This document shows positions 52,988 to 61,646 of a DNA stretch of 64,000 nucleotides, piece after piece. The translations under genes were made by a program, and so were the position numbers. Each line of letters starts with the position of its first letter. Within the stretch, counting starts at the first letter, position 1. The notes under the pieces were generated by a model. It was not told the origin of the DNA, did not search any database, and saw only the letters and a list, made by a program, of their open reading frames with translations. Origin of the DNA: Streptomyces lydicus. GTDB lineage: Bacteria; Actinomycetota; Actinomycetes; Streptomycetales; Streptomycetaceae. Where the stretch lies: NCBI RefSeq assembly GCF_000717345.1, contig NZ_JNZA01000033.1, forward strand, positions 1 to 64,000. Direction: 5' to 3'.

Positions 52988-53001
52988 TGACAGCGTTGGC
53001 A
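52988..53001. promoter_or_regulatory. LacI-type operator 1
   Basis: TGACAGCGTTGGCA matches the LacI-family palindrome TGNNAGCGCTNNCA apart from one half-site base, 27 bp upstream of the LacI start. It is an inverted near-copy of operator 2 (two differences in 14). Confidence 0.7.
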
Positions 53002-53037
53002 GGGCGGTTGGTTCCGAAACCTGGGGAGCACCGACCG

Positions 53038-53066
53038 TTGACCCGGGAATGACGCCCTCCTAGCCT
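53038..53066 (+). promoter_or_regulatory. Promoter of the alpha-glucosidase gene
   Basis: TTGACC (53038-53043), exactly 17 bp, then TAGCCT (53061-53066): a good housekeeping-sigma promoter, 100 bp before the GTG start. Operator 2 begins on its last base. Confidence 0.75.
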
Positions 53067-53079
53067 GCAAGCGCTGTCA
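53066..53079. promoter_or_regulatory. LacI-type operator 2
   Basis: TGCAAGCGCTGTCA, with a perfect central AGCGCT and TG/CA ends as in LacI-family sites. It covers the predicted transcription start, so a bound repressor would block the glucosidase promoter. Confidence 0.78.
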
Positions 53080-53165
53080 TGAAGGCAGTCACGAACGTGC
53101 GGAGCGCATGACCTCCGGGGTGGTCGAGGACGACGCCGCTTCGCACCCGACCGAAAGGCAGTCAC

Positions 53166-54836
53166 GTGACCGCACAGCACCTCGGCGCACGGCCCGGCAC
53201 CACCGACTGGTGGCGGCAGGCCGTCGTCTACCAGGTGTATCCGCGCAGCTTCGCCGACTCCGACGGCGACGGCATCGGTGACCTCCCCGGTGTGACCTCC
53301 CGGCTCGGCCACCTCGCCGGACTCGGGGTGGACGCCGTCTGGCTCAGCCCCTTCTACCCCTCCGAGCTGGCCGACGGCGGCTACGACGTCGCGGACTACC
53401 GCGACGTCGATCCCCGGCTCGGCACCCTCGACGACTTCGACGCCCTGGTCGCCGAGGCGCACCGCCTCGGCCTCAAGGTGATGGTGGACATCGTCCCCAA
53501 CCACTCCTCCGACCAGCACGTCTGGTTCCGGGAAGCGCTGCGGGCCGCACCCGGATCCGCGGCCAGGGAGCGCTACGTCTTCCGCGAGGGCAGGGGCGAG
53601 CACGGCGAGCAGCCGCCCACCGACTGGGTCTCCTGCTTCGGCGGCCCGGCCTGGACCCGGCTGCCCGACGGCTGGTGGTACCTCCACCTCTTCGCCCCGC
53701 AGCAGCCGGACTTCAACTGGGACAACCCCGAGGTCCGCGAGGACTTCCGGACGACCCTGCGCTTCTGGTCCGACCGGGGCGTGGACGGCTTCCGCGTCGA
53801 TGTGGCGCACGGCCTCGCCAAGGACCTGGCGGCGCCGCTGCGCGACCTCGGCGCCGTCGAGAGCTACCAGCCGGAGGACCTGCCCGAGGACGGCAGCCAC
53901 CCGTTCTGGGACCGGGACGAGGTCCATGACATCTTCCGCGACTGGCGCCGGGTCTTCAACGAGTACGACCCGCCGCGGATCGCCGTCGCCGAAGCCTGGG
54001 TGCGCAACTCCCGCCGCACCGCGTACGCAACGCCGCAGGAGCTGGGGCAGGCGTTCAACTTCGACTTCCTCAAGGCGTCGCTGCACGCCGAGGAACTGCG
54101 TTCCTCCATCGACTCCGCCCTCGCTGACGCCCGCGCGGCCGGGGCGACCGCGACCTGGGTGCTCTCCAACCACGACGTGATCCGGCACGCCTCCCGGCAC
54201 GGCCTCCCGGACGGCTGCGACGAGGAGGCATGGCTGCTGGCGGACGGGCAGAAGCCGCCGCTGGACAGGGAGTTCGGGCTGCGCCGGGCGCTGGCCGCGA
54301 CGCTGCTGATGCTGGCGCTGCCCGGCTCCAGCTACCTGTACCAGGGCGAGGAACTGGGCCTGCCCGAGGTCGCCGACCTGGCCCGGGAGGACCTGAGGGA
54401 CCCGGTGTGGACGCGCAGCGGCGGCCGGCTGAAAGGACGCGACGGCTGCCGGGTGCCCCTGCCGTGGCAGCGCGGCGGCAGCTCGTACGGTTTCGGCAGC
54501 GGCGGCTCGTGGCTGCCGCAGCCGACGGGCTGGGGCGAACTGTCCGTGGCGGCCCAACAGGGCGTGCCCGACACGCCGTTGGAGCTGTACCGCACGGCGC
54601 TGCGGCTGCGCCGCCGGCTGGTGGCCGACGAGGCGCTGGAGTGGGTCGGCGACGCCCGGACGGCGGCCGACGGAGTGCTGCACTTCCGCCGCAGCGGCGG
54701 CTGGGCCTGCGTGACGAACCTGTCGGACGAGCCGCGGCCGCTGCCGCCCGGTGAGCTGCTGGTGTCCTCCGCCCCGGTCACCGGCACGCAGCTGCCGCCG
54801 TGGACGACGGCCTGGGTACGCACCCCGGCCGGCTGA
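53166..54836 (+). CDS. GH13 alpha-glucosidase (AglA/oligo-1,6-glucosidase type)
   Basis: A 556-residue cytoplasmic alpha-glucosidase that releases glucose from short maltodextrins or isomaltose. Conserved regions are DIVPNHSS (108-115), nucleophile Asp212 in GFRVDVAHG, acid/base Glu276 in VAEAW, and Asp337 in SNHD. GTG 53166 has GAAAGG upstream. The divergent LacI repressor and two operators indicate sugar induction. The importer that brings in its substrate may be the one at 40937, though the two are 10 kb apart. Confidence 0.94.
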   Translation: MTAQHLGARPGTTDWWRQAVVYQVYPRSFADSDGDGIGDLPGVTSRLGHLAGLGVDAVWLSPFYPSELADGGYDVADYRDVDPRLGTLDDFDALVAEAHRLGLKVMVDIVPNHSSDQHVWFREALRAAPGSAARERYVFREGRGEHGEQPPTDWVSCFGGPAWTRLPDGWWYLHLFAPQQPDFNWDNPEVREDFRTTLRFWSDRGVDGFRVDVAHGLAKDLAAPLRDLGAVESYQPEDLPEDGSHPFWDRDEVHDIFRDWRRVFNEYDPPRIAVAEAWVRNSRRTAYATPQELGQAFNFDFLKASLHAEELRSSIDSALADARAAGATATWVLSNHDVIRHASRHGLPDGCDEEAWLLADGQKPPLDREFGLRRALAATLLMLALPGSSYLYQGEELGLPEVADLAREDLRDPVWTRSGGRLKGRDGCRVPLPWQRGGSSYGFGSGGSWLPQPTGWGELSVAAQQGVPDTPLELYRTALRLRRRLVADEALEWVGDARTAADGVLHFRRSGGWACVTNLSDEPRPLPPGELLVSSAPVTGTQLPPWTTAWVRTPAG

Positions 54837-54847
54837 GCACCCGGTCC

Positions 54848-54893
54848 CTCCGGCCCGCGGTGGCCGGAGCGGCCCGGCCCGTGCCGCCGGGCC
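54848..54893. terminator. Two consecutive hairpins between convergent genes
   Basis: CTCCGGCC/GGCCGGAG (54848-54855 and 54862-54869, 6-nt loop) and GGCCCGG/CCGGGCC (54871-54877 and 54887-54893) are perfect stems. They separate the glucosidase stop from the end of the long sulfur operon and can stop both transcripts. Confidence 0.7.
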
Positions 54894-55673
54894 TCAGGCG
54901 ATGAGCGCGGGGGCCTCGCCACGGGCGCCGGCCAGTACGCACTGCTCGTAGCGCCGCAGCAGCAGCCGGGCCAGTTCGGGCGCGGCGCCCAGGACCGGGG
55001 CGAGGAGGTCGGCGCGGGCCTCGCGGGCGCCGGCCGCGATGCGGTCGGGGAGGAAGCCGGGCGCGATGACGTACGGCGCGACGGCCACCCGCTGCACGCC
55101 CTCGGCGCGCAGCTCCCGCACGGCGTCGGCCGTGCGGGGAAGAGATGCGGAGGCGAACGCAGGCCGCACGGCACACCAACCAGCGGTGCGCCGCCACTCC
55201 CGCGCGATTTCAGCGATCACTGCGCTCGCCTCCGGGTCGGAGGAGCCCGCCGAGGCCAGTACGACCCCGGTCGAGCGGCGGTCGCCGGGCCGCAGCCCGG
55301 CCTCCGCCAGCCGGCGCTCCAGCGCGCCGGTCAGGAGGGGGGAGGGGCCCAGCACCTCGGCCTGGCGGACGGTCAGCAGGGGGAGCCGCGCGGCGGCCTC
55401 CCGCAGCACCGCCGGGATGTCGGACTTCGCGTGGAAGGCCCGGGTCAGGAGCAGCGGCAGCGCCACCACCTCCCCGGTGCCTTCGGCCGCCAGGCGCTCC
55501 AGCACCCGGGGAACCCGGGGCGCGTTGAAGTCGAGATAGCCGACCTCGACGCGCAGCCCCGGCCGCAGCGCCCGTACCCGCGCGCAGAGCGCGGAGACGG
55601 TCGCCGCGTGCCGCGGGTCGCGGCTGCCATGGGCGATCACGAGAAGCGTGGGGTGCAGGGGGCGTGTGTTCAT
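54894..55673 (-). CDS. CbiX/SirB-type sirohydrochlorin chelatase
   Basis: A 259-residue two-repeat chelatase with VIAHGSRDPRHAATV and VEVGYLDFNAPRVPRVL. The metal-binding His pair is probably in AHGS and RAFHAKSDIP. It inserts iron (or cobalt) into sirohydrochlorin; iron gives siroheme, the cofactor of the NirA reductase encoded at the head of this operon. ATG 55673 starts three bases after the permease stop, so it is the last gene of that operon. Confidence 0.9.
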   Translation of the reverse strand: MNTRPLHPTLLVIAHGSRDPRHAATVSALCARVRALRPGLRVEVGYLDFNAPRVPRVLERLAAEGTGEVVALPLLLTRAFHAKSDIPAVLREAAARLPLLTVRQAEVLGPSPLLTGALERRLAEAGLRPGDRRSTGVVLASAGSSDPEASAVIAEIAREWRRTAGWCAVRPAFASASLPRTADAVRELRAEGVQRVAVAPYVIAPGFLPDRIAAGAREARADLLAPVLGAAPELARLLLRRYEQCVLAGARGEAPALIA

Positions 55674-55676
55674 GGT

Positions 55677-56633
55677 TCAGCTCTTGACGAGGAGACCGCG
55701 GCTGCGCAGCACCCGCCGCTCGATCGGCGCGAAGATCAGCAGCTCGATGCCGATGCCGACGATCAGGATGAGCAGGATCGCGGAGAGTACCCAGGACATG
55801 TCCTGGAGCTCGCGGCCCTGTTCCAGCAGCTGCCCCAGGCCGGTGCCCAGATCCGGTGCGTTGACGATGAGTTCGGCGGCCATCAGGGAGCGCCAGGAGA
55901 AGGCCCAGCCCTGCTTGAGGCCGGCGAGATAGCCCGGGAGCGCGGCCGGCAGCAGGACGTGCCGCACGCCGGCCAGCCCCGTCGCACCGATGGTGCGGCC
56001 GGCCCGCAGGTAGAGCGGGGAGATCTGGTCGACGCCCGCCACCAGGCCGTTGGCGATGGACGGCACGGCGCCGAGCAGCACCACCGCGTAGATGGTGGCG
56101 TCACTCAGCCCGAACCAGATGATCGCCGCGGGCACCCAGGCCACCGAGGGCAGCGACTGCAGACCGCTCAGGATCGGGCCGATCGCGGCCCGTACGGCCC
56201 GCACCTGGGCCACGATCAGGCCGAGGACCGTACCGAGGCCGACCGAGGCGACGAAGCCCAGGGCGCCGCGCGAGACGCTGGTCCACACGAAGCCCAGCAG
56301 CGTGCCCTCCAGCCACTTCTGCTGAAGCGAACGGGCGACCTCCACCGGGCTCGGCAGCAGGTAGTGCGGCTTGAGCGAGAAGTGGTAGGCGAGCTGCCAC
56401 AGCGCCAGCACGATCAGGATGGCGACGACGGGCGGGAACGCCTTCGCGACGGCGGTGCGCAGCCACGGCTGGCGGGTGACGACCGTGGACTCCAGGGCGT
56501 CGAGCCCCGCCTCCAGACCGGCGAGGTCCGAGGCGCCGCCGGGCTCGGCGCTGGTCGTGGTGGTGCCGGGGGTGGCCGGGTCGTCGCCGGTCGGAGCGGC
56601 GGCGGACCCGGCCTCGGTCTCAGTGCTGGCCAT
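55677..56633 (-). CDS. ssuC: Sulfonate-type ABC transporter permease
   Basis: A 318-residue permease of the SsuC/TauC family with six helices and the loop RAGRTIGATGLAGVRHVLLPAALPGYLAG, which contacts the ATPase. The first 60 residues are a Thr/Pro-rich cytoplasmic tail. ATG 56633 overlaps the upstream ATPase gene by 14 bp. With the binding protein and ATPase beside it, it probably imports organic sulfonates as a sulfur source; nitrate or taurine are less likely alternatives. Confidence 0.88.
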   Translation of the reverse strand: MASTETEAGSAAAPTGDDPATPGTTTTSAEPGGASDLAGLEAGLDALESTVVTRQPWLRTAVAKAFPPVVAILIVLALWQLAYHFSLKPHYLLPSPVEVARSLQQKWLEGTLLGFVWTSVSRGALGFVASVGLGTVLGLIVAQVRAVRAAIGPILSGLQSLPSVAWVPAAIIWFGLSDATIYAVVLLGAVPSIANGLVAGVDQISPLYLRAGRTIGATGLAGVRHVLLPAALPGYLAGLKQGWAFSWRSLMAAELIVNAPDLGTGLGQLLEQGRELQDMSWVLSAILLILIVGIGIELLIFAPIERRVLRSRGLLVKS

Positions 56634-57447
56634 GGCGGCGGATCTCCCCACGGAGCTGTTCGGTGATCTCGATGGAAAGGTCGGCGACCGCGGCGTCCTC
56701 GATGCGGCGCGGCTGGGGGATGTCCACCTGCCACTCGCGGGCGATCCGGCCCGGGCGGGAGGACAGCAGCACGACCCGCTCGGCGAGCCGGACGGCCTCC
56801 CGCACGTTGTGGGTGACGAAGAGGACCGACAGGTTGCCGGTGCCGGAGCCGCTGTCGTTCGCGGTGCGCCAGATGCGGGTCAGCTCGTCGTGCAGCACAT
56901 CGCGGGTGATCGCGTCCAGCGCGGCGAACGGCTCGTCCATCAGCAGCAGTTGGCTGTCCTGGGCGAGCGCGCGGGCCATCGCGACGCGCTGGCGCATACC
57001 GCCCGACAGCTCGTGCACCCGCTTGCCGTACGCGCCCTTGAGCCGGACGAGTTCGAGCAGCCGCTCGGCCTCGTCGCGGCGCTCGGCCCGCGGCACCCCG
57101 CGCAGCCGCAGCGCCAGTTCGATGTTGCGGCCCGCGGTCAGCCACGGGAACAGCGCGTGTTCCTGGAACATCAGGGCCGGCCGGCCGCCGGGCGCGTCGA
57201 TGGTGCCGGCGGACGGCACGTCGAGGCCGGCCACGAGGTTGAGCAGGGTGGACTTCCCGCAGCCCGAGGCCCCCAGGAGGCAGACGAACTCGCCGGGTGC
57301 CACATCGATGCTGATGTCGTCCAGCACGTGCTGCTGCGCGCCGGGGCGACCGAACGACTTCGAGACATGGTCGATGCGGGCCGCGTACGGCACGGGGGTG
57401 TCCGTGGCCGCCGTGGCGGGCCGCTTGGTGAGCGTGGTGGTCGTCAT
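56620..57447 (-). CDS. ssuB: Sulfonate-type ABC transporter ATPase
   Basis: A 275-residue ATPase with Walker A GASGCGKST, signature LSGGMRQRV, Walker B LLLMDEPFAALD and switch THNVREAV, the NitT/TauT/SsuB pattern. The N-terminal 20 residues are a basic/Thr-rich extension. AGGAGG upstream of ATG 57447 supports the start. It overlaps the permease gene and follows the binding protein by 31 bp. Confidence 0.92.
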   Translation of the reverse strand: MTTTTLTKRPATAATDTPVPYAARIDHVSKSFGRPGAQQHVLDDISIDVAPGEFVCLLGASGCGKSTLLNLVAGLDVPSAGTIDAPGGRPALMFQEHALFPWLTAGRNIELALRLRGVPRAERRDEAERLLELVRLKGAYGKRVHELSGGMRQRVAMARALAQDSQLLLMDEPFAALDAITRDVLHDELTRIWRTANDSGSGTGNLSVLFVTHNVREAVRLAERVVLLSSRPGRIAREWQVDIPQPRRIEDAAVADLSIEITEQLRGEIRRHGQH

Positions 57448-57478
57448 CGGTGTCACCTCCTGGGGGAGTGCGTGCGGG

Positions 57479-58588
57479 CTACTTGCTGCCGAGGCCGGCG
57501 TCGTCGACCGGCTGCTTGCCCTCGGACTTGAGCACCTTGTTCAGCAGGGTGAGGTCGTAGATGCCCTTGAGGTCGGGCGACTTCAGCAGACCGGCCTTGA
57601 CGGCGTGGTCCGCTTCCTGCTGGAGGGTGGCGGCCAGCGGGTCATCGGTGATGTCGATGTTCTTGAAGGCCGGGTCGAGGACGTCGGCCGGCAGCGCCTT
57701 GCCGGCGATCTGCGGGTCGGCGAGCTGGTCGTTGAGCGCCTTCTTCGCCTGGCCCGGGTGCGAGCGGATCCAGGCGTTGGTCTTCACCGACGCGCGCAGC
57801 ACCGCCTCGACGGCCTTCGGGTGCTCCTTGAGGAACCGCTGCGAGACGATCACGTTCGTGATGACGAACTTGCCGTCCTTCCACAGCTTCTTCTCGTCCA
57901 GGAGGGACTTGCCGCCCGCGGCGATGAGCTTGGAAGCGGTGGGCTCGGGCACCCACGCACCGTCGATGGAACCCTGCTGGAAGGCGGTCGGCGTCACCTT
58001 GTTGTCGGTGCGCTGGACGGTGACGTCGCCCTTGCCGGTGGTCGCGTCGACCTTGTAGCCCTTCTCGGCCAGGAAGTTCAGCAGCGCCACGTCCTGGGTG
58101 TTGCCCAGCTGCGGGGTCGCGATCGTCTTGCCCTTGAGGTCGCTCAGGCTCTTGATCTTCTTGGGGTTGACGACGAGCGAGACGCCGCCGGACGCCGAGC
58201 CGGAAATGATCTTCAGGCTCTTCCCGTGCGACTTGGTGTAGCCGTTGATGGCGGGGGAGGGGCCGATCCAGCCGATGTCGAGGGCACCCGAGTTGAGCGC
58301 CTCGATCTCGGCGGGGCCCGCGTTGAAGACCGAGGTCTTCAGCTGGGTGCCGCCCAGCTCCTTCTGGAAGAGGCCGTTCTGCACGCCGACCAGCGGCGTG
58401 GCGTGCGTGGTGTTGCCGAAGAACCCGATCCTGACCTGGTCGAGTCCATCAATCTTGGGGCCCTTCGGGGCGACGTGGGCCGAGGTGTCCTTCTTGGCCT
58501 CGGAGCCGTAGCCGCAGGCGCCCAGTGCGCCGATCAGCACGGGGACGGTGACGGCGGCCGCCAGCAGGCGGTGTCGAACGGCAGACAC
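57479..58588 (-). CDS. ssuA: Sulfonate-binding lipoprotein (SsuA type)
   Basis: A 369-residue lipoprotein with a signal peptide and lipobox LGAC (Cys25), then the NMT1/SsuA fold: QVRIGFFGNTTHATPLVGVQNGLF, NSGALDIGWIGPSPAINGY. It binds the substrate outside the membrane for the SsuB/SsuC pair. GTG 58588 has GAGGA nine bases upstream. A hairpin (58618-58637) lies in its leader. Placement inside the cysteine operon makes a sulfur compound the likely ligand. Confidence 0.9.
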   Translation of the reverse strand: MSAVRHRLLAAAVTVPVLIGALGACGYGSEAKKDTSAHVAPKGPKIDGLDQVRIGFFGNTTHATPLVGVQNGLFQKELGGTQLKTSVFNAGPAEIEALNSGALDIGWIGPSPAINGYTKSHGKSLKIISGSASGGVSLVVNPKKIKSLSDLKGKTIATPQLGNTQDVALLNFLAEKGYKVDATTGKGDVTVQRTDNKVTPTAFQQGSIDGAWVPEPTASKLIAAGGKSLLDEKKLWKDGKFVITNVIVSQRFLKEHPKAVEAVLRASVKTNAWIRSHPGQAKKALNDQLADPQIAGKALPADVLDPAFKNIDITDDPLAATLQQEADHAVKAGLLKSPDLKGIYDLTLLNKVLKSEGKQPVDDAGLGSK

Positions 58589-58617
58589 GGGAGGAGTTCC
58601 TCTCGGAAGGCCGGGGT

Positions 58618-58637
58618 CGCGCCCCTTCTACGGCGCG
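58618..58637 (-). promoter_or_regulatory. GC hairpin in the ssuA leader
   Basis: CGCGCC (58618-58623) and GGCGCG (58632-58637) form a perfect 6-bp stem with an 8-nt loop, between the possible 33-codon ORF and ssuA. It may be an attenuator, an mRNA-stability element or nothing. Confidence 0.35.
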
Positions 58638-58695
58638 CCCGGCGGAGCTATCGATCTTCGGAATGGTGGTGTGGGGGGTACGGAGTCAGGCATCG

Positions 58696-58797
58696 TCAGC
58701 ACACACATCGGCCGACTCCGCCCGTGCCGCTCCCCAGGGCGCCGCTGCCGATGCGGCCGCCCTCCTTGGCGAAGGTCGAAAAGACGTCTTTGAGCAT
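58696..58797 (-). CDS. Possible 33-codon ORF ending in Cys-Val-Cys, after cysN
   Basis: ATG 58797 starts two bases after the cysN stop and encodes 33 residues (MLKDVFSTFAKEGGRIGSGA..., ending GRCVC). The junction ACTTCTGACCATG is the same as the cysD-cysN junction ACTTCTAACCATG except for one base, which argues that ribosomes move on to it. Two Cys codons next to the stop, in a cysteine operon, recall actinobacterial cysteine leader peptides. It could also be a duplicated junction with no product. Confidence 0.35.
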   Translation of the reverse strand: MLKDVFSTFAKEGGRIGSGALGSGTGGVGRCVC

Positions 58798-58799
58798 GG

Positions 58800-60155
58800 T
58801 CAGAAGTCCCATCCCTCGTCGTCCGCGCCGGTGGCCGGCGCGGCCTCCGCGGCCGCGTCGGCGAAGGCGTTGCCCGCCATGCCCGCGGTCAGCGTCGTAC
58901 CGTCCGCCGGGTCGATCAGCAGGAAGGAGCCGGTGCGCCGGGAGTCGGCGTAGGCGTCCAGCGCGAGCGGCTCCGCCGTACGGATCACCACCCGGCCGAT
59001 GTCGTTGGCGACCAGCTCGCCGGGCGCCGGGTGCTGGGAGAGGTCGTCCAGCGTCAGCCGGGACGGAATGTCCTTGACGATCGCCTTGACCGTGCGGGTG
59101 GTGTGCTTGAGCAGCACCCGCTGACCCACCGTCAGCGCCTGGTCCGCCACGTGGCAGACGGTCGCCTCGATGTCCTGCGAGGTGCCCGGCGTGGTGGCGG
59201 CCGGCACGATCAGGTCGCCGCGCGAGACGTCGATGTCGTCGGCGAGCCGGACGGTCACCGACTGCGGCGCCCAGGCGACGTCCACGGCCTGGCCGAGCGC
59301 GTCGATCGCCTCGATGGTGCTCGTACGGCCCGAGGGCAGCACGGTCACGGCGTCGCCGACGCGCAGCACGCCGGAGGCGATCTGGCCCGCGTAGCCGCGG
59401 TAGTCGGGGTGTTCGGCGGTCTGCGGGCGGATCACGTACTGGACCGGGAAGCGGGCCGGGTCCTCCGACGGGTCGGCGACGACCGACACGGTCTCCAGGT
59501 GCTCCAGCACCGTCGGGCCGCCGTACCAGTCCATGTTCGCCGACGGGGAGACGACGTTGTCGCCGGCCAGCGCCGAGATCGGGATCGCGGTGATCTCCGG
59601 GACGCCCAGCGAGGCCGCGTACGTCGTGAACTCCTCGGCGATGGCCGCGAAGACGGGCTCGGCGTAGTCGACCAGGTCCATCTTGTTGACGGCCAGGACG
59701 ACGTGCGGGACGCGCAGCAGGGCGGCGACCGCGGCGTGCCGGCGGGTCTGCTCGACCACGCCGTTGCGGGCGTCGACCAGCACCACGGCCAGCTCGGCGG
59801 TGGAGGCGCCGGTGACCATGTTGCGGGTGTACTGCACGTGCCCGGGGGTGTCCGCCAGGATGAAGCGGCGCCGCGGGGTGGCGAAGTAGCGGTAGGCGAC
59901 GTCGATGGTGATGCCCTGCTCGCGCTCGGCACGCAGCCCGTCGGTCAGCAGCGCCAGGTCCGGCGTCTCCTGCCCGCGGCCCAGGGAGGCCCGCTCGACG
60001 GCCTCCAGCTGGTCGGTGAGCACCGACTTGGAGTCGTGCAGCAGCCGCCCGACCAGCGTCGACTTGCCGTCGTCGACGGAACCGGCGGTGGCGAACCGCA
60101 GCAGCGAGGTGGCGCCCGCGTCCACGACGTCGATCGCGTCCGTGTTCGTACTCAT
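58800..60155 (-). CDS. cysN: Sulfate adenylyltransferase subunit 1 (GTPase)
   Basis: A 451-residue EF-Tu-like GTPase with G1 GSVDDGKST (25-33), G3 ADTPGHVQYT and G4 NKMD. With CysD it forms ATP sulfurylase, whose GTP hydrolysis drives APS formation from sulfate and ATP. ATG 60155 lies two bases after the cysD stop. It carries no fused APS kinase domain; CysC is separate here. Confidence 0.96.
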   Translation of the reverse strand: MSTNTDAIDVVDAGATSLLRFATAGSVDDGKSTLVGRLLHDSKSVLTDQLEAVERASLGRGQETPDLALLTDGLRAEREQGITIDVAYRYFATPRRRFILADTPGHVQYTRNMVTGASTAELAVVLVDARNGVVEQTRRHAAVAALLRVPHVVLAVNKMDLVDYAEPVFAAIAEEFTTYAASLGVPEITAIPISALAGDNVVSPSANMDWYGGPTVLEHLETVSVVADPSEDPARFPVQYVIRPQTAEHPDYRGYAGQIASGVLRVGDAVTVLPSGRTSTIEAIDALGQAVDVAWAPQSVTVRLADDIDVSRGDLIVPAATTPGTSQDIEATVCHVADQALTVGQRVLLKHTTRTVKAIVKDIPSRLTLDDLSQHPAPGELVANDIGRVVIRTAEPLALDAYADSRRTGSFLLIDPADGTTLTAGMAGNAFADAAAEAAPATGADDEGWDF

Positions 60156-60157
60156 GG

Positions 60158-61093
60158 TTAGAAGTACCCCTCGCGCTTGCGGTCCTCCATGGCGGCCTCG
60201 GACATCTTGTCGTCGGCCCGCGTCGCGCCCCGCTCGGTGAGCCGGGACGCGGCGATCTCGGTGATCACGGCCTCGATGGTGTCGGCGTCGGAGTCGACGG
60301 CACCGGTGCAGGACATGTCACCGACGGTGCGGTAGCGCACCTGCCGGGTCTCCAGGTGCTCGCCCTCCTTGGGGCCGCCCCACTCGCCGGGCGCCAGCCA
60401 CATGCCGTTGCGGGCGAAGACCTCGCGCTGGTGGGCGTAGTAGATGGCGGGCAGTTCGATCTTCTCGCGGGCGATGTACTGCCACACGTCGAGCTCGGTC
60501 CAGTTGGACAGCGGGAAGACCCGGACGTGCTCGCCGGGCGAGTGCCGGCCGTTGTAGAGCTGCCACAGCTCGGGGCGCTGCCGGCGCGGGTCCCAGCCGC
60601 CGAACTCGTCGCGCAGCGAGAAGACCCGCTCCTTGGCGCGCGCCTTCTCCTCGTCCCGGCGGCCGCCGCCGAAGACCGCGTCGAAGCGGTTCTTCTCGAT
60701 GGCGTCCAGCAGCGGGACGGTCTGCAGCGGGTTGCGCGTGCCGTCGGGGCGTTCGCGCAGCTCACCGCGGTCGATGAAGTCCTGCACGGACGCGACGTGC
60801 AGCCGCAGGCCGTGCCGTTCGACCGCGCGGTCGCGGTAGTCGAGGACCTCGGGGAAGTTGTGCCCGGTGTCGACGTGCAGCAGCGAGAAGGGCACCGCGG
60901 CCGGCGCGAACGCCTTCAGCGCGAGGTGCAGCATGACGATGGAGTCCTTGCCGCCGGAGAACAGGATCACCGGCCGCTCGAACTCGCCCGCCACCTCGCG
61001 GAAGATGTGCACACCCTCGGACTCCAGGGCGTCGAGGTGCGACAGCGCGTACGGGTTGTCGATGTCTCCGGGCACGGTGGCGACGGTGGTCAT
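60158..61093 (-). CDS. cysD: Sulfate adenylyltransferase subunit 2
   Basis: A 311-residue PP-loop enzyme with SGGKDS (46-51) and the GGGRRDEEKARAKERV loop, which makes APS from ATP and sulfate with CysN. GAGAGGGG precedes ATG 61093. That ATG overlaps the cysC stop by 4 bp, and its own stop is two bases before cysN, so translation is coupled through cysC-cysD-cysN. Confidence 0.97.
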   Translation of the reverse strand: MTTVATVPGDIDNPYALSHLDALESEGVHIFREVAGEFERPVILFSGGKDSIVMLHLALKAFAPAAVPFSLLHVDTGHNFPEVLDYRDRAVERHGLRLHVASVQDFIDRGELRERPDGTRNPLQTVPLLDAIEKNRFDAVFGGGRRDEEKARAKERVFSLRDEFGGWDPRRQRPELWQLYNGRHSPGEHVRVFPLSNWTELDVWQYIAREKIELPAIYYAHQREVFARNGMWLAPGEWGGPKEGEHLETRQVRYRTVGDMSCTGAVDSDADTIEAVITEIAASRLTERGATRADDKMSEAAMEDRKREGYF

Positions 61094-61623
61094 GCCAGTC
61101 CCCTCTCGGTGAGCAGCGCGTGCAACGCCGCGGCGGACTCCTGCACGGTCTGGGTGTGCGACTCGATGCGCAGGTCGGGCGAGTCGGGAGCCTCGTACGG
61201 GTCGTCCACGCCGGTCAGACCGGAGATCTCCCCGGCCGCCTGCTTGGCGTACAGCCCCTTCACATCGCGCTCGGAGCACACCTCGACCGGAGTGGCCACG
61301 TGCACCTCCAGATACGCGGTGCCCTCCGTCTGGTGGCGCTTGCGCACCGCCTCACGGCTGTCCGCGTACGGCGCGATCACCGGCACCAGCGCCTTGACGC
61401 CGTTGCGGGCCAGCAGCTCGGCCACGAAGCCGATGCGCTGGACATTGGTGTGCCGGTCCTCGCGGGTGAAGCCGAGGCCGGCGGAGAGGAACTCGCGGAT
61501 CTCGTCCCCGTCGAGCACCTCGACCCGGTGGCCCTCGCCGCGCAGCTTCGCGGCCAGCTCGCGCGCGAGGGTCGTCTTGCCCGCGCTCGGCAGACCGGTC
61601 AGCCAGATCGTGGCGCCCGTCAT
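61090..61623 (-). CDS. cysC: Adenylylsulfate (APS) kinase
   Basis: A 177-residue kinase that phosphorylates APS to PAPS, with Walker A GLPSAGKTT (10-18), LDGDEIRE and the RDVKGLYAKQ loop. ATG 61623 has AGGAGA six bases upstream. The alternative ATG 61647 (8 codons longer) overlaps the cysH stop but has no ribosome site. Because CysH here is the APS-reducing type, PAPS may serve sulfotransferases or be a side branch. Confidence 0.95.
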   Translation of the reverse strand: MTGATIWLTGLPSAGKTTLARELAAKLRGEGHRVEVLDGDEIREFLSAGLGFTREDRHTNVQRIGFVAELLARNGVKALVPVIAPYADSREAVRKRHQTEGTAYLEVHVATPVEVCSERDVKGLYAKQAAGEISGLTGVDDPYEAPDSPDLRIESHTQTVQESAAALHALLTERGLA

Positions 61624-61646
61624 GGATATCTCCTGATGCTCTGTCA

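Noticed and set aside
58591..58602. Short palindrome GAGGAGTTCCTC at the ssuA ribosome site as a hairpin
   Set aside because: The arms are separated by only two bases, too few for an RNA loop, and one arm is simply the Shine-Dalgarno.
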